Assembly (NCBI GenBank): GCA_026573805.1
Contig: JAIUSX010000014.1
Location: 3,224,001-3,288,000 of the forward strand
DNA from: Hesperophylax magnus
Taxonomy: Eukaryota > Arthropoda > Insecta > Trichoptera > Limnephilidae
Length of the DNA stretch: 64,000 nt
Reading direction: 5' to 3'
How positions within the stretch are numbered: position 1 is the stretch's first letter; each line of letters starts with the position of its first letter. The translations under genes and the position numbers were made by a program. The notes under the pieces are model-generated. The model was given only the letters and a program-made list of their open reading frames with translations. It had not been told where the DNA came from and did no database searches. Of the stretch, positions 62,701-64,000 are shown piece after piece.

Positions 62701-64000
62701 CATAGAGCATGAAAAAATGGCGTTTAGAGGTCGAACCCAAGTATCAAATTAGCGCCCATAAAAATAATGATTTTTCCAGAAATGCAACTATAGGCAGATT
62801 TTGGGACTGATTCCGGTTTGGACTATGATTCTGAACACGATTCCGAAATTTCAGTCCGTTTGGTACCATAGAGCCTAAAAAATTGCATTAAAAGTTCGAA
62901 ACCAAGTCTCAAATTAGCGCCAATAAAAATAATGATTTTTCCCGAAATGCAACTATAGGCAGATTTTGGGACTGATTCCGGTTTGGACTATGATTCTAAA
63001 CACGATTCCGAAATTTCAGTTCGTTTGGAACCATAGAGCCTAAAAAAATGGCTTTTAAAGGTCGAACCCAAGTCTCAAATCAGTGCCCATTAGAATTATG
63101 ATTTTTCCAGAAATGCAACTTTTTACATATTGTGTGACTGATTTCTGTTGAGAGCATGATTTATATCACGATTCCAAAATTTCAGCCCGTTTGGTACCAT
63201 AGAGCATGAAAAAATGGCGTTTAGAGGTCGAACCCAAGTATCAAATTAGCGCCCATAAAAATAATGATTTTTCCAGAAATGCAACTATAGGCAGATTTTG
63301 GGACTGATTCCGGTTTGGACTATGATTCTGAACACGATTCCGAAATTTCAGTCCGTTTGGTACCATAGAGCCTAAAAAAATAGCTTCAAAAGGTCAAACC
63401 CAAGTCTCAAATCAGTGCCCATTAGAATTATGATTTTTCCAGAAATGCAAGTTTTTGCATATTGTCTGACTGATTTCTGTTAAGAGCATGATTTTTATCA
63501 CGATTCCAAAATTTCAGCCCGTTTGGTACCATAGAGCTTGAAAAAATGGCGTTTAGAGGTCGAACCCAAGTATCAAATTAGCGCCCATAAAAATAATGAT
63601 TTTTCCAGAAATGCAACTTTAAGCAGATTGTATGGCTGATTTCGGTTTTGATTAAGATTCTTATCACAATTCTAAAATTTCTGTCCGTTTGGAACTATAG
63701 AGCCTGAAAAAATTGCATTAAAAGGTCGAACCCAAGTCTCAAATTAGCGCCCATAAAAATAATGATTTTTCCCAAAATGCAACTTTAAGCAGATTGTGTG
63801 GCTGATTTCGGTTTTGACTATGATTCTGGACACGATTCCGAAATTTCAGTCCGTTTGGTACCATAGAGCCTAAAAAATTGCATTAAAAGTTCGAAACCAA
63901 GTCTCAAATTAGCGACAATAAAAATAATGATTTTTCCCGAAATGCAACTATAGGCAGATTTTGGGACTGATTCCGGTTAAGGCTATGATTCTGAACACGA
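47670..64000. repeat. Long duplicated satellite segments, spacing 10442 bp
   Basis: About 47670-53558 is repeated at 58112-64000. Shared rare variants include CATGATTTATATCACG (47741 and 58183), GGAGCATGTAAAAA (about 48450 and 58892), ATAGAGTCTAAAA (about 50444 and 60886) and GATTAAGATTC (53208 and 63650). Only scattered differences are seen, for example CATATGAATG at 50823 against CATAAGAATG in the other copy. The second copy continues past the window end. Confidence 0.85.
51230..56056. repeat. Tandem 15-monomer duplication, spacing 2486 bp
   Basis: About 51230-53570 is repeated at 53716-56056: CATACAGCTT at 51265 and 53751, and GATTAAGATTC at 53208 and 55694. The block is nested within the 10442-bp arrangement. 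Confidence 0.8.

Larger units (their letters stand above)
25703..64000. repeat. Satellite array, right arm (same 166-bp family)
   Basis: Same family and orientation as the left arm, about 230 monomers, running past the window end. Compared with the left arm, subtypes containing GCGCCAATAAAA and CCCTTTGCTACCATAG are frequent, and a shortened monomer is present that I did not see on the left. AAAGGACGAACCC, common on the left, is replaced by AAAGGTCGAACCC. No gene or other insertion was seen. Confidence 0.97.

Noticed and set aside
1..64000. CRISPR array as explanation of the regular repeats
   Set aside because: The repeats are contiguous 166-bp monomers without unique spacers or cas genes, and the gene present has spliceosomal introns.

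Overview
The window is eukaryotic. It consists of one transposable element of about 6.3 kb sitting inside a long satellite DNA array. The only convincing gene has spliceosomal GT-AG introns and encodes a piggyBac-family transposase. Its short introns, the AT-rich background and a higher-order satellite of this kind would suit an animal, perhaps an arthropod, but nothing in the window fixes the species. Arrays like this usually lie in centromeric or pericentromeric heterochromatin; that placement is inference.

Layout. Positions 1-19403 (left arm) and 25703-64000 (right arm) are a head-to-tail satellite with a monomer of about 166 bp, in the same orientation in both arms, roughly 345 monomers in all. 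At least three monomer subtypes are arranged in higher-order repeats (HORs). The left arm shows periods of 3981 bp (24 monomers), then 4150 bp (25 monomers), then a 2325-bp spacing (14 monomers). The right arm has different HORs: 2119 and 2781 bp, then 5765 and 5600 bp, then segments duplicated at spacings of 10442 and 2486 bp. Copies of the long units differ at only a few positions by eye, so the array was homogenised recently. I saw no genes in the satellite. The repeated short ORFs there are by-products of the monomer sequence.

Positions 19404-25702 are a piggyBac-like element flanked on both sides by TTAA, the family's target-site duplication. Its ends share an imperfect inverted repeat. 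Removing the element plus one TTAA restores a monomer of exactly 166 bp, so the insertion boundaries are certain to the base. Inside, six exons (20297-23944, plus strand) can be joined in a single frame into a predicted 832-residue transposase. It has the catalytic aspartates and a C-terminal cysteine-rich zinc-binding domain, both apparently intact. The N-terminal 230 residues are an unusual low-complexity extension spread over five small exons, one of which arose by an internal tandem duplication. The element also holds a dispersed repeat present twice in inverted orientation, a 127-bp foldback, and twin palindromes near its left end that may be transposase-binding sites.

How the parts relate. 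The transposase would act on the two element ends. The satellite is simply the host site. The HOR composition differs on the two sides of the insertion, which raises the question of whether the element lies at, or helped create, a boundary in satellite homogenisation.
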